DNA from: Uranotaenia lowii
Lineage: Eukaryota; Arthropoda; Insecta; Diptera; Culicidae
Reading direction: 5' to 3'
Assembly: GCF_029784155.1 (NCBI RefSeq)
Contig: NC_073693.1
Span: 286,722,875-286,786,874, forward strand
Length of the DNA: 64,000 bases
Shown here: positions 10,801-24,458 of the stretch, piece by piece
Layout: each line of letters begins with the position of its first letter
Numbering within the stretch: position 1 is the first letter of the stretch
Program-made: the position numbers and the translations under genes
Notes under the pieces: generated by a model
Told to the model about the DNA's origin: nothing
The model's input: the letters and a program-made list of their open reading frames with translations, nothing else
Databases searched by the model: none

Positions 10801-13800
10801 TCGATTCCTACATCATTTGTACAGCACATAGTAATGCATGACGCCCAGATCGATATTTTGCCTATCAAATCAAAACCATCTAAACGATTTAAAAAAATGA
10901 AACTATTTTAATATCAGAAGAAATTGTTGTCTGAGAAATCTGAATTAAGTACTGATGCATATAAAATAATGGTTTGACTCTTTGCGGACATTTAAAAAAA
11001 TGAAAGTGGGAAAATTTACATACAATTTAATAATCCAATACGATAGAAAATGTTTTCGAACGTGTACAACTGTGCTCGACTGAAGATATCTGAAGTGCTT
11101 CCAAATTTACAGAACAACAACAAAATCCGTTGAAGATGAACACACATTTGAACTGAACAAGAGCCTGTCCTTCAAAAAGGATTATACACGATTGAAGTTT
11201 ATTTTAAGGTCTAATGCAAAGATTTTTTTGATTTTTTGCAAGCTTTAGTGAAAGTCATCAATAAAATAAGAAGAATTTTCAGTTAAAACATACATACATT
11301 AGAGGCTTTTATTTAGAACAAGTGCAAACGTTCAACATATACAAAAAAAATTTATACATTATTTCTTCATCTATAAATGGTTGAGCCCAAATAAAAAATC
11401 GGACTTAAAAAACTCAACTTTTTTGTCAAATCATTCACCGAAAAACTGTTTACAGGTTCACTGTTTGCTTACACAGAATTCAAGTACGTACTTAACATAA
11501 ACGTGTGTTTTTGTTTACTATATTTTGGCTACAAAGACGAGACTTTAGATCCGCTTTTTTATAATTGATATTCCAGAAACATTATTTTTTGATAGCAGAA
11601 GCAGAATTTTTTTTGATAAGTTTTTATTATGATCTGAAAGTGCCGAAAATAACATTAACTCCTGTCATTTCACACGGTGAAGCAAGTGGCAATGCGCCTT
11701 TCAGCCATTAAACATATACCTTTTAAGAATTTTTTTCCAAAAAGGTCAGAAAGGGTATCCCGAGTGTTGAAACTGAAGCGGATAATCAAAATTTTTAAAT
11801 GTCTTTGTAAATGAAGGTCATATGGTAAAACAGTATTCAGTGAAATTGAAGTACCAAGCATTTTTTCATTCTGGAGAAAAACTGCAGATATATCAATGGA
11901 AGTTGATAAAAAAGACAAACAGGAACAAGTATTTAATTCATTTTGAAGTCTTTACACTGACGCATCTGAAAAAGAGTAAAGTCTTTCCAGTTGCATCAAT
12001 AAATGGGACAAATGTATACTAAGATATTTCTTTTTGAAGGAATATGAAAGTTGAACTGTGATGATAGCCGAAAGACTCTTTAATGTTTTCAAAGATTTCG
12101 AGGTATATTTAAATGAAAACTTCTAGAGAAAACGAATGAACTCATGAAATCATCGTAGCCTTAACAGGTTACCTCTTTTCGGTCTTTTTAATTTTTAAAA
12201 ACCTGCATTTCAATCAAATTTTATTGAATCTGTTCAGGAAATTTTTAAATCAGAACACCCCAATGCTTCAGTAAGAATCTTTAAAAACAATGGTTTAAAT
12301 TGGCAGATATGTCCATTGGGATAAAAATCCAAATAAAAATGCTGTAATTCGGTTTAAGTAAAAAATCTATACAAATTTTTTTCCCATTCAAAACTGATCG
12401 TTTTCTTGATTAATTGGGTAATGTTTAAAGAATTTTTTTGCTTAAACAAATAATAAAACGGCGAACTTTTTTTGGACATGGTTTTGATGAACATATGGAT
12501 ATTAATTTCCACTGCTGCTGATGAAAATGGTCAGTAAAGAATCATCTCTAATGTATTTTTTTTATTTCTGCAGTTTTTAAAAATATACCACCTAAAGTTA
12601 CTCGGGAGCTGAAAGTGCTGCGATAGGTAGAATATTGGGCAAATACTCCAAAAATGGTCCCGATATTCAAAATTCTTTTTCCATAAAATATCATATGCGA
12701 TAAATTTCAATTATTGAGAAACTTTTGATTTTGATTTCAACCTTAAAGTGAACTCGAGCAAAGCGGAGTAAATCAACTAAATGATATTCAAGAATGAAAC
12801 ATAGATATTATCAACATATAGTTATTAATGGAGCAAGTTACAAAAAGTGAATTTTTTTAGCATGAATCTTGCCAAGTTTGATGGTTACGTTGAGTGCTGA
12901 AAAAATCAAATTTCCAACGGAAAGCTGATACCTGATACCATTCGGGAATATTCAAAGCATACGAATCAAAGAAAAGTAAATGAAAAGTATTCATGTAAGA
13001 TGCACGTAAGATTGACTGAAGGTAATGTTTTGATAATTTATGTAAAGACCCGTAGAATTGAGTTAAATTTCTTTGGTTTGATTCCGATAGAATTAAATTC
13101 GAGTAAACGGAAAAGAAGGACGCCAAGTTTAACATGGTAGAACGAAGTTTACCGGGTCTGCTAGTTACACTATAATTTCATAAAATTCAGCTTTCGAGAA
13201 TTTGTGACACAAATTCTACGGTCTTTTTTTCAGATTCTGAATTCAGGTTCGTTATTCTTATCGATTATTCGTTATTCTGAATCCAGGTTTAGAAGCTAAA
13301 TGCAAAATTCTATTTTAGATTCAGCTTATTGTAGAGTTTTATTTAAGATAAAAATATCACTACGAGAGCGATTTATATAGAATTTTTGACAAATTTTGCA
13401 TTTTTACACCATATTTTCTATCCAATTACCATCAAATCAATTATCATCAAAAACTAATAAAATCATGAGATTCTGATTAAAGAACATGGATGAAAATTCG
13501 TGCCATTTTTTATTTTTATTTTCTTTTTTTTCCAGAAATATTTACTGACTGTTGGATGGAAGAAAAAAAATTTTATTAAAAATTCTATAAATTGTTCCTC
13601 GTGTAACTTTTGATGCAGTCGATATAATTTTTCAAAAGCTCCACACATGTTAGTTCCGCTTTTCAGGAATCACCTTGTAAAATTTCAATTGCAGCCGTTG
13701 TGGAATATGTTAGGTAAGCAGTTTGAATTTAAAACTCCGAAAAGTTACAATTATTTTAGAAATTTTAAATTTTATGAGATAATAAGTGATAGGTCAGGTG

Positions 13801-14881
13801 AGGTTTTTGTTTAAATATACATCCTATAATCTTTTAAATGGTAAGCAAAATTTGTATGGCTAAGTCTAAAATAACAACATGTGGAAATTACTTTCATTGG
13901 TGTTGTAATTTTCCAATTTGCTCAAGAGTCTAGAACATTAGGCTTATTTGATTTGAGCATAGAAGAACTTGTTTCGAGAATGCCTTCAATTAAAAAAAAA
14001 AAAACAAATCCAAGCTTAACCAAACAAGCTGAATCTACCAAAACTCTTGAGCAAATTCAGAGATATCAAACATCAATGAAAATTTTCAATAGTAAAAGTA
14101 AACTATTAAAATTTTGGGGGCTTAAATTCAAATTTCCTGTAGACATTTTTTCGTGAGGATTACATGTTTCTGTACCTGCAAATATTTTCAATTTAAAATC
14201 ATTTTAAAAATTTAAACCCTGTTGATGACATTTTTTACAATAAAAATCAGAGTTCTTTATAAAACAAAAAAAAAATTCCTTGATCAAGTGAAATATAATA
14301 ATCAACTTCAGAATCAGTTTTTTTCTCTGTCAAGTAGATTAATTATTGATTTCATTCAACATTTTTTAAACTTTTAAACTCTTTATCACAAAAACTAGAG
14401 ACGATAGAAAAATTCAATATATACAAAATTAACATAGGCACCAAAATGCTGTTTTCTTCAGTTATTCAATGAATTCTATGAATAAATTTTCAAAATGGTA
14501 AGAATTTTTTATTGAAAAATATTTTTTTTGATTTTCTTATTTTTTTTTGTATTTTCAAATAAATTTACAGAATTTATTTTATAGTTTCTTTTTTTAAATT
14601 TTGCATATCTAAGTAAACTATTTCAATTTTTTGAGTTATTTTTTAATTAGTCTGTCCTTGTTTTTTAGCTCTTTTAACTTTTTTTAATTGGTAGCGAAAA
14701 ATAATATGCATTTGAAAGTTTTGAGAAGTATCACTTATTTTGACTATTTTAAATCATCTTTTTGGAATCGATCATGATTATTTAGTTTACCTATGAAAAG
14801 TTTTAAAAATGATTACAAATAGCATTTTTTATGCAAAATGTTAATGTATTTGAAGTGCTTATGTTTGTGCTGTATGTATTA
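10801..14881. other. AT-rich intergenic DNA, no gene seen
   Basis: Open frames here are at most about 90 codons, are rich in Lys, Phe, Ile and Asn as expected from AT-rich DNA, and show no family motif. No tRNA, splice pattern or repeat structure could be supported. Confidence 0.4.
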
Positions 14882-15741
14882 GAAGGGGAGAGTGGGGTAT
14901 CATGGGCCACTTTTTTCTTTACTTCATAACTTCTTTATTATAAAAAATAAAAAGAAAAGGTATCATTTGGCATTTTTTTTAAATTTTTTAAATCTGTTGA
15001 TTTGCCGAGTTCTCACTGTTTTGAAAAAAGTATTTTTTAAATTTTGAAAAATTGTGGGGAATTGTGGGCCATCAAATTCAAATTTATTAGAAAACGTGCA
15101 AAGTTTATGAGTTGACCCAACTGAAATTTCAAAATTCATTTAGTTATTTTAAAGCAATTTCAGATGAGGAAATAAAAAAGAGAGTTGTGTATGATCGAAT
15201 AGTTCCTAAAACCTGGCTTGCGAACGTTTTCCCAAAGTTCCTTATTTAAGATTTATGTTCGTCTCTATCGCATTAGACAAGATGGAAAAATATTTTTCAT
15301 AACTCTTCATTTGGCATAAGAAAACTTTACAGATAGTAATAACGTATTTTAAGTTCTGAATATGTATTAAAAACACCAAAATATTGGTGGCCCAAGATAC
15401 CCCACAAAATGTGGCCCACGATTCCCCACAAGCAATGATTTACAAATTGGTTGCGTTAGTGTGATTTATTGATATTTCATCAATAATTCTTCCTTCTTTC
15501 TCTTTCTTCTGAAAAAGCATGAAAAAACTAAGATCATAAGCGTACGAGGCTCGTACTTTGAGCATATTTTTGTTATGTACTTTGGGTCTCCCACGTATGC
15601 AATTTTGCGGGTGCTTGTTTAATTATGTAACTACATTTTTTTAGGCTAGTTAAATAACGACAATGACAGTTGGATTGAGATTTTTATCTCAACACATACC
15701 TGAGATATTTAGAGTGGCCCACGATACCCCACTCCCCCCTA
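14882..15741. mobile_element. MITE of about 860 bp with ~27-bp inverted ends
   Basis: The left end GGGGAGAGTGGGGTATCATG with following GGCCAC (about 14885-14911) is matched in inverse by GTGGCCCACGATACCCCACT with following CCCCCCT at 15713-15740. Two internal copies of the same words in the right half (about 15388-15432, GTGGCCCAAGATACCCCAC and GTGGCCCACGATTCCCCAC) indicate subterminal repeats. There is no transposase frame. The flanks suggest a TA duplication (ATTA at left, TATG at right), but the exact boundary is uncertain by a few bases. Confidence 0.7.
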
Positions 15742-15802
15742 TGTAATTCCATGTTTTTGTAAATAATGTAAAAAATATTTACAACAAAACATGGAATTAC
15801 AT
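15740..15802. repeat. Near-perfect hairpin abutting the MITE
   Basis: The left arm at 15740-15765 begins TATGTAATTCCATGTTTT. The right arm at 15775-15802 ends AAAACATGGAATTACATA. They pair over about 26 bases with one small bulge and a 9-base loop. The hairpin starts exactly at the right end of the adjacent MITE. Confidence 0.75.
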
Positions 15803-16849
15803 AATTTTGAATATTTTTTTTTAATGATATGGTACATTTTTGATATTGTTAATATTTCTAGCTGAATTTGAATTTGGAACCCCCCATAGACGAGTCCTTC
15901 GCACGAGCCTGAGGAAATATATGTGATGTTACTAAAAAGCTGAAAAAGAAGCACTAAATTAAAAAATAAAACTTTGAAAAAACGACAATATGGGTCTGAA
16001 ATCAACAAATGTGAACACATCTCAAAAAGTCGAAGACAGAACATTTAGCATTTCACTGGGTCTCTCGATCGAATTACAATGCAGACGCAAACAGCAATCA
16101 GCTCCAAAAATAGACCACGAGAAAGTCCCACTTGATTTAGTTGATCGACGGCCACATTTGTCGGAAGGGGTTCCACGCACAACTTATCACACTGGCAACC
16201 TAGCCGTGTCAATGCCTTGTAGGAAAATGTAAAGGTACCTATTTTAGGGTATCGCACCATATTTTTTTCACTTCAACAAAACTGTGATTTACCACAGAGA
16301 GAACGCTGCTCGAAATCGCTTATGGGGACTTCCAAACTGACTTACCTACCTGCTTGGGTGTAGACATTTTCTCTCTATCGGTCAAATGTACCGTTTCTAG
16401 TGGATGACGCGAAGTGCGAGATAAAAGACCCCAATGGCAGACAGCCAACTCGTGCGACCTCTTCGTATATCTATCTGGGTACCTACCAATCTATGCCTAC
16501 ATTTCCATCTAGGGCACGTGTGAGTTTAGCTGAGGAGGTATCTAATTTGTCCGGCTTCGTTCATCACTTGGTTAAGCTGGAACAGAGCTATCTTGGAGCT
16601 CATATCGGGATGCTGGCAGTGATTGCATTGACTCACTAACATAAGTATCATAAGTTTTCTTTTTTAATTTTTTTATAACGCTAAAACGCTAAAAACATCA
16701 AAACTGTTTCCTGGTTTCCTTATTTTGGGATCATAGAAGAGGTTCGTCGCCTAAACTGTGGTTGTCGGTCGATGAAGTCTCTGCCCCTAAAAAAACAATT
16801 ATGAATACAGCCTCCGCAGGTATATTCAACGCATTGTTAAAGACTGTAT
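15803..16849. other. Intergenic DNA with a composition island at 16.0-16.64 kb
   Basis: The segment 15990-16640 is richer in G+C and has short open frames in several frames on both strands, none recognised. No splice or promoter pattern could be assigned. The rest is AT-rich with nothing identifiable. Confidence 0.3.
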
Positions 16850-17320
16850 ACAGCAAAAAATAATGTAACGATGGACGATGTAATTTCTGGAGATGATGTA
16901 GCATTAGAGATTTCTATTGCAATAATACACCATAACGATGGACACAATGCGAATATGTCGTGTAGTGTAATATCAAAAATTTCTATGTGATATCACATCA
17001 AGTAGTCAATGTTTTCCTCAATTGACGTTAAAATTTTATTCATTTCAAAAAGTAAAAAACAGATTACGGACCTCAACTGTATTTTTTTTGGCTTGTAAGT
17101 ACTACCAAAATTAAATTAAAATGAAAGCAAAGCAATAGCTTCAAATATAATTTCATTATTTTTCTTTTTTGGGAACTTCCTGCCCCTTCCATGAGCGGTA
17201 CAAAAACTACGCAATGTTTTTAAACAGCCGGATACATCAAGACGATGTAATATTAAGTAACATTTGCGACTCAAGTTATGAGCAGGTATTTGATGTAATA
17301 TCAAAACACTTTTTTGCTGT
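16850..17320. mobile_element. Possible MITE with ACAGCAAAAAA inverted ends
   Basis: The ends read ACAGCAAAAAA at 16850 and TTTTTTGCTGT at 17310-17320. Inside, GATGTAATATCAAA-type words recur in both orientations. The ends are short and the target duplication is not clear. Confidence 0.4.
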
Positions 17321-19749
17321 TTAGGGGAACTGGGAGTAAGCCCGTCACCGGGGGTAAGACCTCGGAGTTTTACTAGAAAACCTAGATTTTTAGTGTTTTA
17401 AACACTGTACCTACTGTTAAATGTATGTAAATCTGTAGATCAGGAAAAAAATTCTATAAGATTTTAATCGCCGTATTTTTAATATGATTGAATTTTTCGT
17501 CGCAAGCAATTCTAAAGAGAATTTTATTTATTTATTTGTATTTTTTTTATAATTCTTCCTTCTTTCTCTTTTAAAAGGGTTATTTGTAATACCATGAAAC
17601 TGTTACGTTTTAATTAAAGCTTTTTTTCTTTATAAGGGTTATGTAAGGGTATTTTGACTGTCACAATAAGGTTTTAACAGGGCAGGATTAACCCATCTAG
17701 GTTCCATGCACACTGTTTTACGAGGAGGCCATATGAATCAATTTTTTTTGTCAGCTGCTGTCCCAGAGAACACATCATACTTTTAAACCATACGAAAAAA
17801 ACTGTAAAGAGTTCGTTAACTGCCTTCAAATTACAATTATTTTTGATATCCGTCACGTGCAAACATTGCGAAAGAATTAATCAACTATTCGGAAATTAAA
17901 ATGCTGATTAGATTAGATGAAAAATGTAAAATTCAATTCACAATTTATTTAATAACACCTCTCAAAAATATCTGGATTAGAAAAAATTAAAAAAATATAT
18001 CAAAATTCTTTTCATTTAATTGTCAATCATTTGATATGAGCTTCATCGAATACAGAATAAATATTTCCCTCATGACTTTTAGGAAGTAACATTAAGACTA
18101 CAGAGAAAGAATCCAAAATTTAAAAAAAATCAACAGAATTAAATTCAATTTCCATGTAGATACCGACAGTTCAACAGTGAAATTTAAAACCCAAACGGAT
18201 TTTATTCAGACCCGCAATTCAAAGCTACAAATTTATATCGAACTATCGAATTACAATTAGAGGAAAGCAGGAATTGTAAAATTTGTAATTCAAATCCAAA
18301 TGTTTATTTCACTCCCATATCCTTAAAGCACCAAAAAATCGTGTTCATGTAATGTGGCGAAACTTTCAAAATTTAATGCGGATTAAAACTTAAAATTAAA
18401 ATATATTTTCTTATCTTTTTAAAAAAATAATACAAAAATTAAGAGGCTTTTGTTAAAAGTTCTTAAATGTGACAAAAGTTACCTTCGAAAACAATAGTTC
18501 AGATTTGAAATTAATTTTTTAAGCCACAGAACCATAAATCTGGAATAAAACATGATTGAAAATAGAAAAATATTCATATACAGAGAATTGTTCAATGAAA
18601 GTCGCAATTGAACTACGAGAGCGTTTTTTTTTATAATAATAATTTGGGAATGGTCATTTATAGAGAAATGCTGAATTCAGGGTATTTTCTATAGTAGAGG
18701 ACAATTAAAAAAAATGCATCAGAATAAAAAGTATGAAATTTCGGCTCTATCTCATGGAAAAGTTTCAATTAGGATTTCAAATCTAAGATTCAATTTGGAA
18801 TAAAATTCAACAGCGGAACTTAGTTTTGCCCAATAATCCTATTTTGTCAACTACAGAAACCTTTTTTCAATATTTAAAAGGGTGTAGAGTGTATAAATCA
18901 ACGCAAATTATTGACTTAGCTTAGCTTAGCTTGATTGACTACTCACATCTACCTTTAATCATTGAATCTAAAATGCTTTCTCAACTAATCAAATTAATTT
19001 CTTGAGTGAAATCATCATTTTTACCAATGTATTTCGAATCCCATGATCGCAGGCGTGGCTCAGTAGAACGAATTTCGCATCGCCAATGGTTGCTACTCTG
19101 TGATTGACCGAGGCCATCAATTTCGTCCAGAGGTCAAAAGAATGGTGTCTGTGATTGACAGCACATTCATAATAAACAAAACTGATGCTCTCTTCAAACA
19201 TCAATAACGGCGCCGGCCACGTCCTAGTAGTCAATAGATAGAGAGGAAAATAAGAGAGGGGGATAATAGAAAATAAATTCTTGCTTTAGGACAAAGGTCA
19301 CCTCTGCATCCTAGAAAACAAAATTTTTTTGGGAGTAGGGGATTAAAGGATTTGATCATGGAGACACTTTGACTGTGTTGTGATCTTATACACTGAATTC
19401 TTTTTTTAAACGATCTTATTTTACACGGTTTTATTTTAAACGACTTTTTTTAAACGATTTTCTCGAAATAAGACGATTTTCGAACATGTCAAAAACAGGT
19501 TCTAGACATTCCCACTTCTTCTCAAAACCACTCTTGGGTGGTAAATTGATACGGACGTTGCATTCCCGACGGAAACATGAGCCGGAATGGCCACTTAGAG
19601 ACTCTGCGGAAGTTCCGGAACAACCATGGCTTAAAACCCAAAACAAATCAATCCAAAACAAATCTTTGAGCTTCCCGATTTCACTCAAATCACCTCAGAA
19701 TGGTCTACCTGCACGGAAATGATCGATTAACAGTCCTAGTTGGCCATTT
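17321..19749. other. Intergenic DNA, no gene seen
   Basis: A GGGGAACTGGGAGTAAGCCC stretch at about 17322 resembles the end of another repeat. Around 18915 the word CTTAGCTTAGCTTGATTGAC occurs, a short tandem of the kind common in mosquito repeats. The segment 18990-19740 is richer in G+C without a recognisable gene. Confidence 0.35.
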
Positions 19750-20249
19750 NNNNNNNNNNNNNNNNNNNNNNNNNNNNNNNNNNNNNNNNNNNNNNNNNNN
19801 NNNNNNNNNNNNNNNNNNNNNNNNNNNNNNNNNNNNNNNNNNNNNNNNNNNNNNNNNNNNNNNNNNNNNNNNNNNNNNNNNNNNNNNNNNNNNNNNNNNN
19901 NNNNNNNNNNNNNNNNNNNNNNNNNNNNNNNNNNNNNNNNNNNNNNNNNNNNNNNNNNNNNNNNNNNNNNNNNNNNNNNNNNNNNNNNNNNNNNNNNNNN
20001 NNNNNNNNNNNNNNNNNNNNNNNNNNNNNNNNNNNNNNNNNNNNNNNNNNNNNNNNNNNNNNNNNNNNNNNNNNNNNNNNNNNNNNNNNNNNNNNNNNNN
20101 NNNNNNNNNNNNNNNNNNNNNNNNNNNNNNNNNNNNNNNNNNNNNNNNNNNNNNNNNNNNNNNNNNNNNNNNNNNNNNNNNNNNNNNNNNNNNNNNNNNN
20201 NNNNNNNNNNNNNNNNNNNNNNNNNNNNNNNNNNNNNNNNNNNNNNNNN
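19750..20249. other. Assembly gap of 500 unknown bases
   Basis: An unbroken run of exactly 500 N. The round length indicates a placeholder scaffold gap, so the true distance between 19749 and 20250 is unknown. Any open frame spanning it is an artefact. Confidence 0.99.
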
Positions 20250-21160
20250 CACCCTGATTTACAGCCCTAGAGACCCCTAGCTCGAGTAGTCCAAGTGTAC
20301 ACACCCTGCAATAATAGGAGTAGTTAGTACTAGGTAATACAGCTCTTGGTTCGACTCGGGTTGCATTTGAAGAGTTGGTAATTGCATCGGGCAAGTGCTT
20401 CAGCCCAGAGAGATCCCTAGCTGGAGGAAAACGAGGGCACGATAAAATAAGTTCTACTTATGTAAGCTCTCTGTGTAAGTCGGCCAATGATGCTGCTTCC
20501 AATTTTCAAATGGCAAATGGCAATGGCGGTCGGTTGTTGGCTAGCAGGGCCAGGGCCAGGGACTTTCTTTCTCCCGACATTGACTTTGGAGTGGCGCGCT
20601 GAGTTTGAAAAGTGCACTGTTCTTTTTTTGTTGTTGGCCATTTCTTCTGCCATCGAGCGACCGACTGATATGAAGCTGCTGGGGGACCCACGATCTTCGA
20701 TACTTTTGCTGCCCTACTGTATTTTTTCTTTGCTCCACCGTTGATGCTGCTTCCCGGTTGAGGATGGCGCGTAATCAAAATTATTGCCTCTGGGTGAAAT
20801 CGTTCTCACATTTACTTGGCAGGTTCCCTCCCGAACCCTTCCTTCAACTCGAATTGCTTCCCCGTGGAATCAGAGAGATGGACTGAACTTCTTGTAGCGG
20901 TACTTTTAGAGGTACCTACTACACTTAATTCTGAGCTTCCCCATGCCAAACAGGCAGAGAGTTGCGCAAGTGCCTTGGTAAGTGTCACAATATTTACGGT
21001 CAAATTTTCATTATTTTCCCGGTTGTCATCTAATGAGTGTAAATTGTTGGGGCTGTGGCTGTTGGCAAGTAATAATTACATATTTGTAATTCCTCGGACT
21101 CGGATTTTAATTGGTTTTCCCGCGAGAAGGGCGTTCCACAAAACAACGTTAATTTGTTAA
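20250..21160. other. Non-repetitive, less AT-rich block after the gap
   Basis: Composition here differs from the AT-rich flanks, and overlapping open frames of 60-114 codons occur on both strands. No frame dominates and no protein family is recognisable. It may be unique sequence, possibly regulatory. Confidence 0.3.
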
Positions 21161-21822
21161 AAAATTGAAATATTATTTCGATTCAAGATAAATGGCTCAG
21201 GCAATAAACAAGTGCTGTAGTGTTATTGAAAAAGGGAGGTTTAATGATGTTTAGTTGAGTAATTAAATTTATTGCAATGAGATCAAATTTATTGGGATAT
21301 CATGAAGACATTTATTACAAACGATGGGTTGAGCTTTTTTATGATCTGTTTAGATTGACTGTTTAGAATGTTAGCTTAAGCCAATTCGTTATAATTGAAG
21401 CCTGCTTGCGTACATTTGAGTAATTTCAAGTTTCAATCGTTGATATCCTGTGAAATATTCATGACCAAGTTGTATTAATTACTTTTCTGAATATGCATTC
21501 TTATAATTGACTCAATCATAGCCTATTCCATAAAAAGCGAGCGAACACAAAATTTGAGTTAAGGGTGTTCGGATAAAAAAGTTGGCAAACTAAATTGCGT
21601 GTTAATCGATTATTTGTTTATTAAAAAAAAATCAGAGTATCTTGCTTTTCGAAATTCAACATGTATGTTTGAAAGACGGAAAAGATACTAAGTTAAGATT
21701 CCGGTCGACCTGTCCAAATTAACGAGCCTGTTTGACGCCTGCCATCAGAATTTGTAGGGTGTGGGTAATACGTGCTGTCAAAATAGAGACTGATCAATGT
21801 TACCCCAAAACATCATATTCTA

Positions 21823-22120
21823 AGAGCAAGTTCACTGGTGTTGGGAAAAAGTGGTAGAAATTTCGACACTTACGGCACATTTTGAAAATTTTGCCATGCA
21901 AAAACATTTTCAAGATCTCTGGCCTTCTAGTTATTTTAGGTGTTGTATTTTCGCATGCAGTGATGCAAAAATAGCAATATTTCTATCACATACGGCTGAA
22001 ATAGAAACAGTGTTGTAAAAAAATACAACGCCCCAAGATCTTGAAAACATTTTTGCATGGTAAAATTTTCAAAATGTCAAAATTTCTACCACTTTTTTCC
22101 AACACCAGTGAACTTGCTCT
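21823..22120. mobile_element. MITE of about 300 bp with very long inverted ends
   Basis: The left end starts AGAGCAAGTTCACTGGTGTT and continues to the GTGGTAGAAATTT word. The right end is the inverse, finishing AACACCAGTGAACTTGCTCT at 22120. The arms match over roughly 45 bases and then again further in (CATGCAAAAACATTTTCAAGATCT against AGATCTTGAAAACATTTTTGCATG), so most of the element folds on itself. It is flanked by TA or AA dinucleotides. No transposase. Confidence 0.88.
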
Positions 22121-23104
22121 AAACAAAGACGAAATCGATTTTTGAATCAAAAAAGTAGTCTAATAAATTTCTGCAACTATGTTTTATGTTCATAGGAGTC
22201 CAGTACTGGTTTTAAAAATATGAAAAATATCACATTCCTCTTAACAGAAAAAATAATCGAAAAATATTGAAAAAGTGATCAATCCTACCCCGTTTTACGA
22301 TACCAATTAATTTTCACTCCAGCATTTATAAAAAAAGAGGTGTTTTCAAATTCAATTCAATTCCTGGAAATCGAAGCAAAAACTTAGAATGTACACCTAT
22401 TGGACAGCAAAAGAGCATTTGAACTAATGGTGGTGGAAAGAGAAGTGATGAAAAAGAAACGTTGCAAAGGTACCTAGTAGTAAAGTTGATGCTTGACAAG
22501 ATTTTATGTAACGCAAGTAAAAATTCACTGAAGATTGTTTCATTCGAATCCTTTTTCAAAAGTTAAATTTTCAAAACCCCAACATTTTTGTTCTGAATAA
22601 CTAATATACATAAATCCAAGACCAAAAGGCCTAGATTGGATTTGTTTCTTGAATCTACATACCGATAAATACAACACTGTTTGCAATTTTTGCAATAAAT
22701 GCAGTCTCAAATTCACGTTTTGCCTTTCTAACAGAAAGGTTTGGTTATCGGTCGATTTGAGAGATCATTAATTATGGGTCTTAGACATACCTTTATAGGT
22801 ACCTATCGACTCAGCTCGACGAGTTCTGTTGATGTCCGTGGATTTGTATGTGCCATTTTAAAAATGTCTAGAACGTTTTTGCGAAACTGGGCTGCACAAT
22901 TAAAATGATTTTAGTCTCAAAAGAATGCATTTTTTTTTCTACACAACCCTTTCAAAAACGGGAAAAAAACAAAATAGTTGAAACCGTTTTCTTTACCAAA
23001 TACATATCATACTTATTATGGCATAAAAAAAAGTTGCTAGTGGCGCCTCGAAGCAGCAGCACCAGCAATCATTTATAAATTGAAGATAATCAAAATAAAA
23101 AAAT
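22121..23104. other. Intergenic DNA, no gene seen
   Basis: Short frames only. Nothing recognisable apart from AT-rich sequence and a small richer patch at 22730-22850. Confidence 0.3.
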
Positions 23105-23190
23105 AATATTTTTATTAACTCGAGAATTGAACCAAAACCCTTCAGATCCCAAGTTGCAAGCGCTATCCAATAAACCATCGGCACGCTTGA
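23105..23190 (-). ncRNA. tRNA-like sequence (tRNA pseudogene or SINE head)
   Basis: On the minus strand GGATAGCGCTTGCAACTTGG resembles a degenerate A box, and GGTTCAATTCTCGAG about 30 bases later resembles the pol III B box GGTTCGANTCC. The stem pairing is poor, so I do not call a functional tRNA. Confidence 0.35.
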
Positions 23191-23569
23191 TTGAAAGCGG
23201 CTCAAACTCAAATAGGTAAAAGGCATTACTAAGACGCACCGTGGTCTGGGCAGTTTCTCAGTCTGCTGGGGCAAATACGGCAACAGTGTTTATATCTTAC
23301 ACTTCTTGCTTTTCAATGCAGCAAATGGCGGATGGGCGTTTCCTTCAGAGTCCGCCATGCCTATAGACATTAAAATTTCATTTATGAAATTATAGTGTCT
23401 AAAGCCATGCCGGGTGTCAACAAAATGCAGAGCCGTACAGGAAACTGCGTTGGGGGGGGAATTTATATGAAGATCTTATGACCCTCGTTTTTTTTACTCG
23501 TGTTGAAGAATGAATTTATGTTTTTTTTTTCATTTCTACATACTCATACATAATTTAGATTCAATTTCA

Positions 23570-24458
23570 GATGCAGAATTCAGATTCAGTTTTCAAATTC
23601 AGGATACAGGTTTAGGAATCAGAATTCAGGATTCAAAATTCAGAATTCAAAATTCAGATTCAGAACTCATATTCAGATTCAGAATTTAGATTCAGAATTC
23701 AGATTCAGAATTCAGATTAAGAATTCAGATTCAGAATTCAGATTCAGAATTCAGATTCAGAATTCAGATTCAGAATTCAGATTCAGAATTCAGATTCAGA
23801 ATTCAGATTCAGAATTCAGATTCAGAATTCAGATTCAGAATTCAGATTCAGAATTCAGATTCAGAATTCAGATTCAGAATTCAGATTCAGAATTCAGATT
23901 CAGAATTCAGATTCAGAATTCAGATTCAGAATTCAGATTCAGAATTCAGATTCAGAATTCAGATTCAGAATTCAGATTCAGAATTCAGATTCAGAATTCA
24001 GATTCAGAATTCAGATTCAGAATTCAGATTCAGAATTCAGATTCAGAATTCAGATTCAGAATTCAGATTCAGAATTCAGATTCAGAATTCAGATTCAGAA
24101 TTCAGATTCAGAATTCAGATTCAGAATTCAGATTCAGAATTCAGATTCAGAATTCAGATTCAGAATTCAGATTCAGAATTCAGATTCAGAATTCAGATTC
24201 AGATTCAGAATTCAGATTCAGAATTCAGATTCAGAATTCAGATTCAGAATTCAGATTCAGAATTCAGATTCAGAATTCAGATTCAGAATTCAGATTCAGA
24301 ATTCAGATTCAGAATTCAGATTCAGAATTCAGATTCAGAATTCAGATTCAGAATTCAGATTCAGAATTCAGAATCAGAATTCAGATTCAGAATTCAGATT
24401 CAGAATTCAGATTCAGAATTCAGAATCAGAATTCAGATTCAGAATTCAGATTCAGAAT
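23570..24458 (+). repeat. 13-bp minisatellite array 1 (unit GAATTCAGATTCA)
   Basis: About 60 head-to-tail copies of GAATTCAGATTCA. The core (about 23690-24360) is nearly perfect and the edges are increasingly mutated, which is the usual result of unequal exchange. One unit at about 24200 is shortened to a bare GATTCA. Each unit contains a GAATTC palindrome. Confidence 0.97.

Noticed and set aside
19695..20394. Long open frames of 176-229 codons around 19.7-20.4 kb on both strands
   Set aside because: They consist almost entirely of the 500 unknown bases of the assembly gap.
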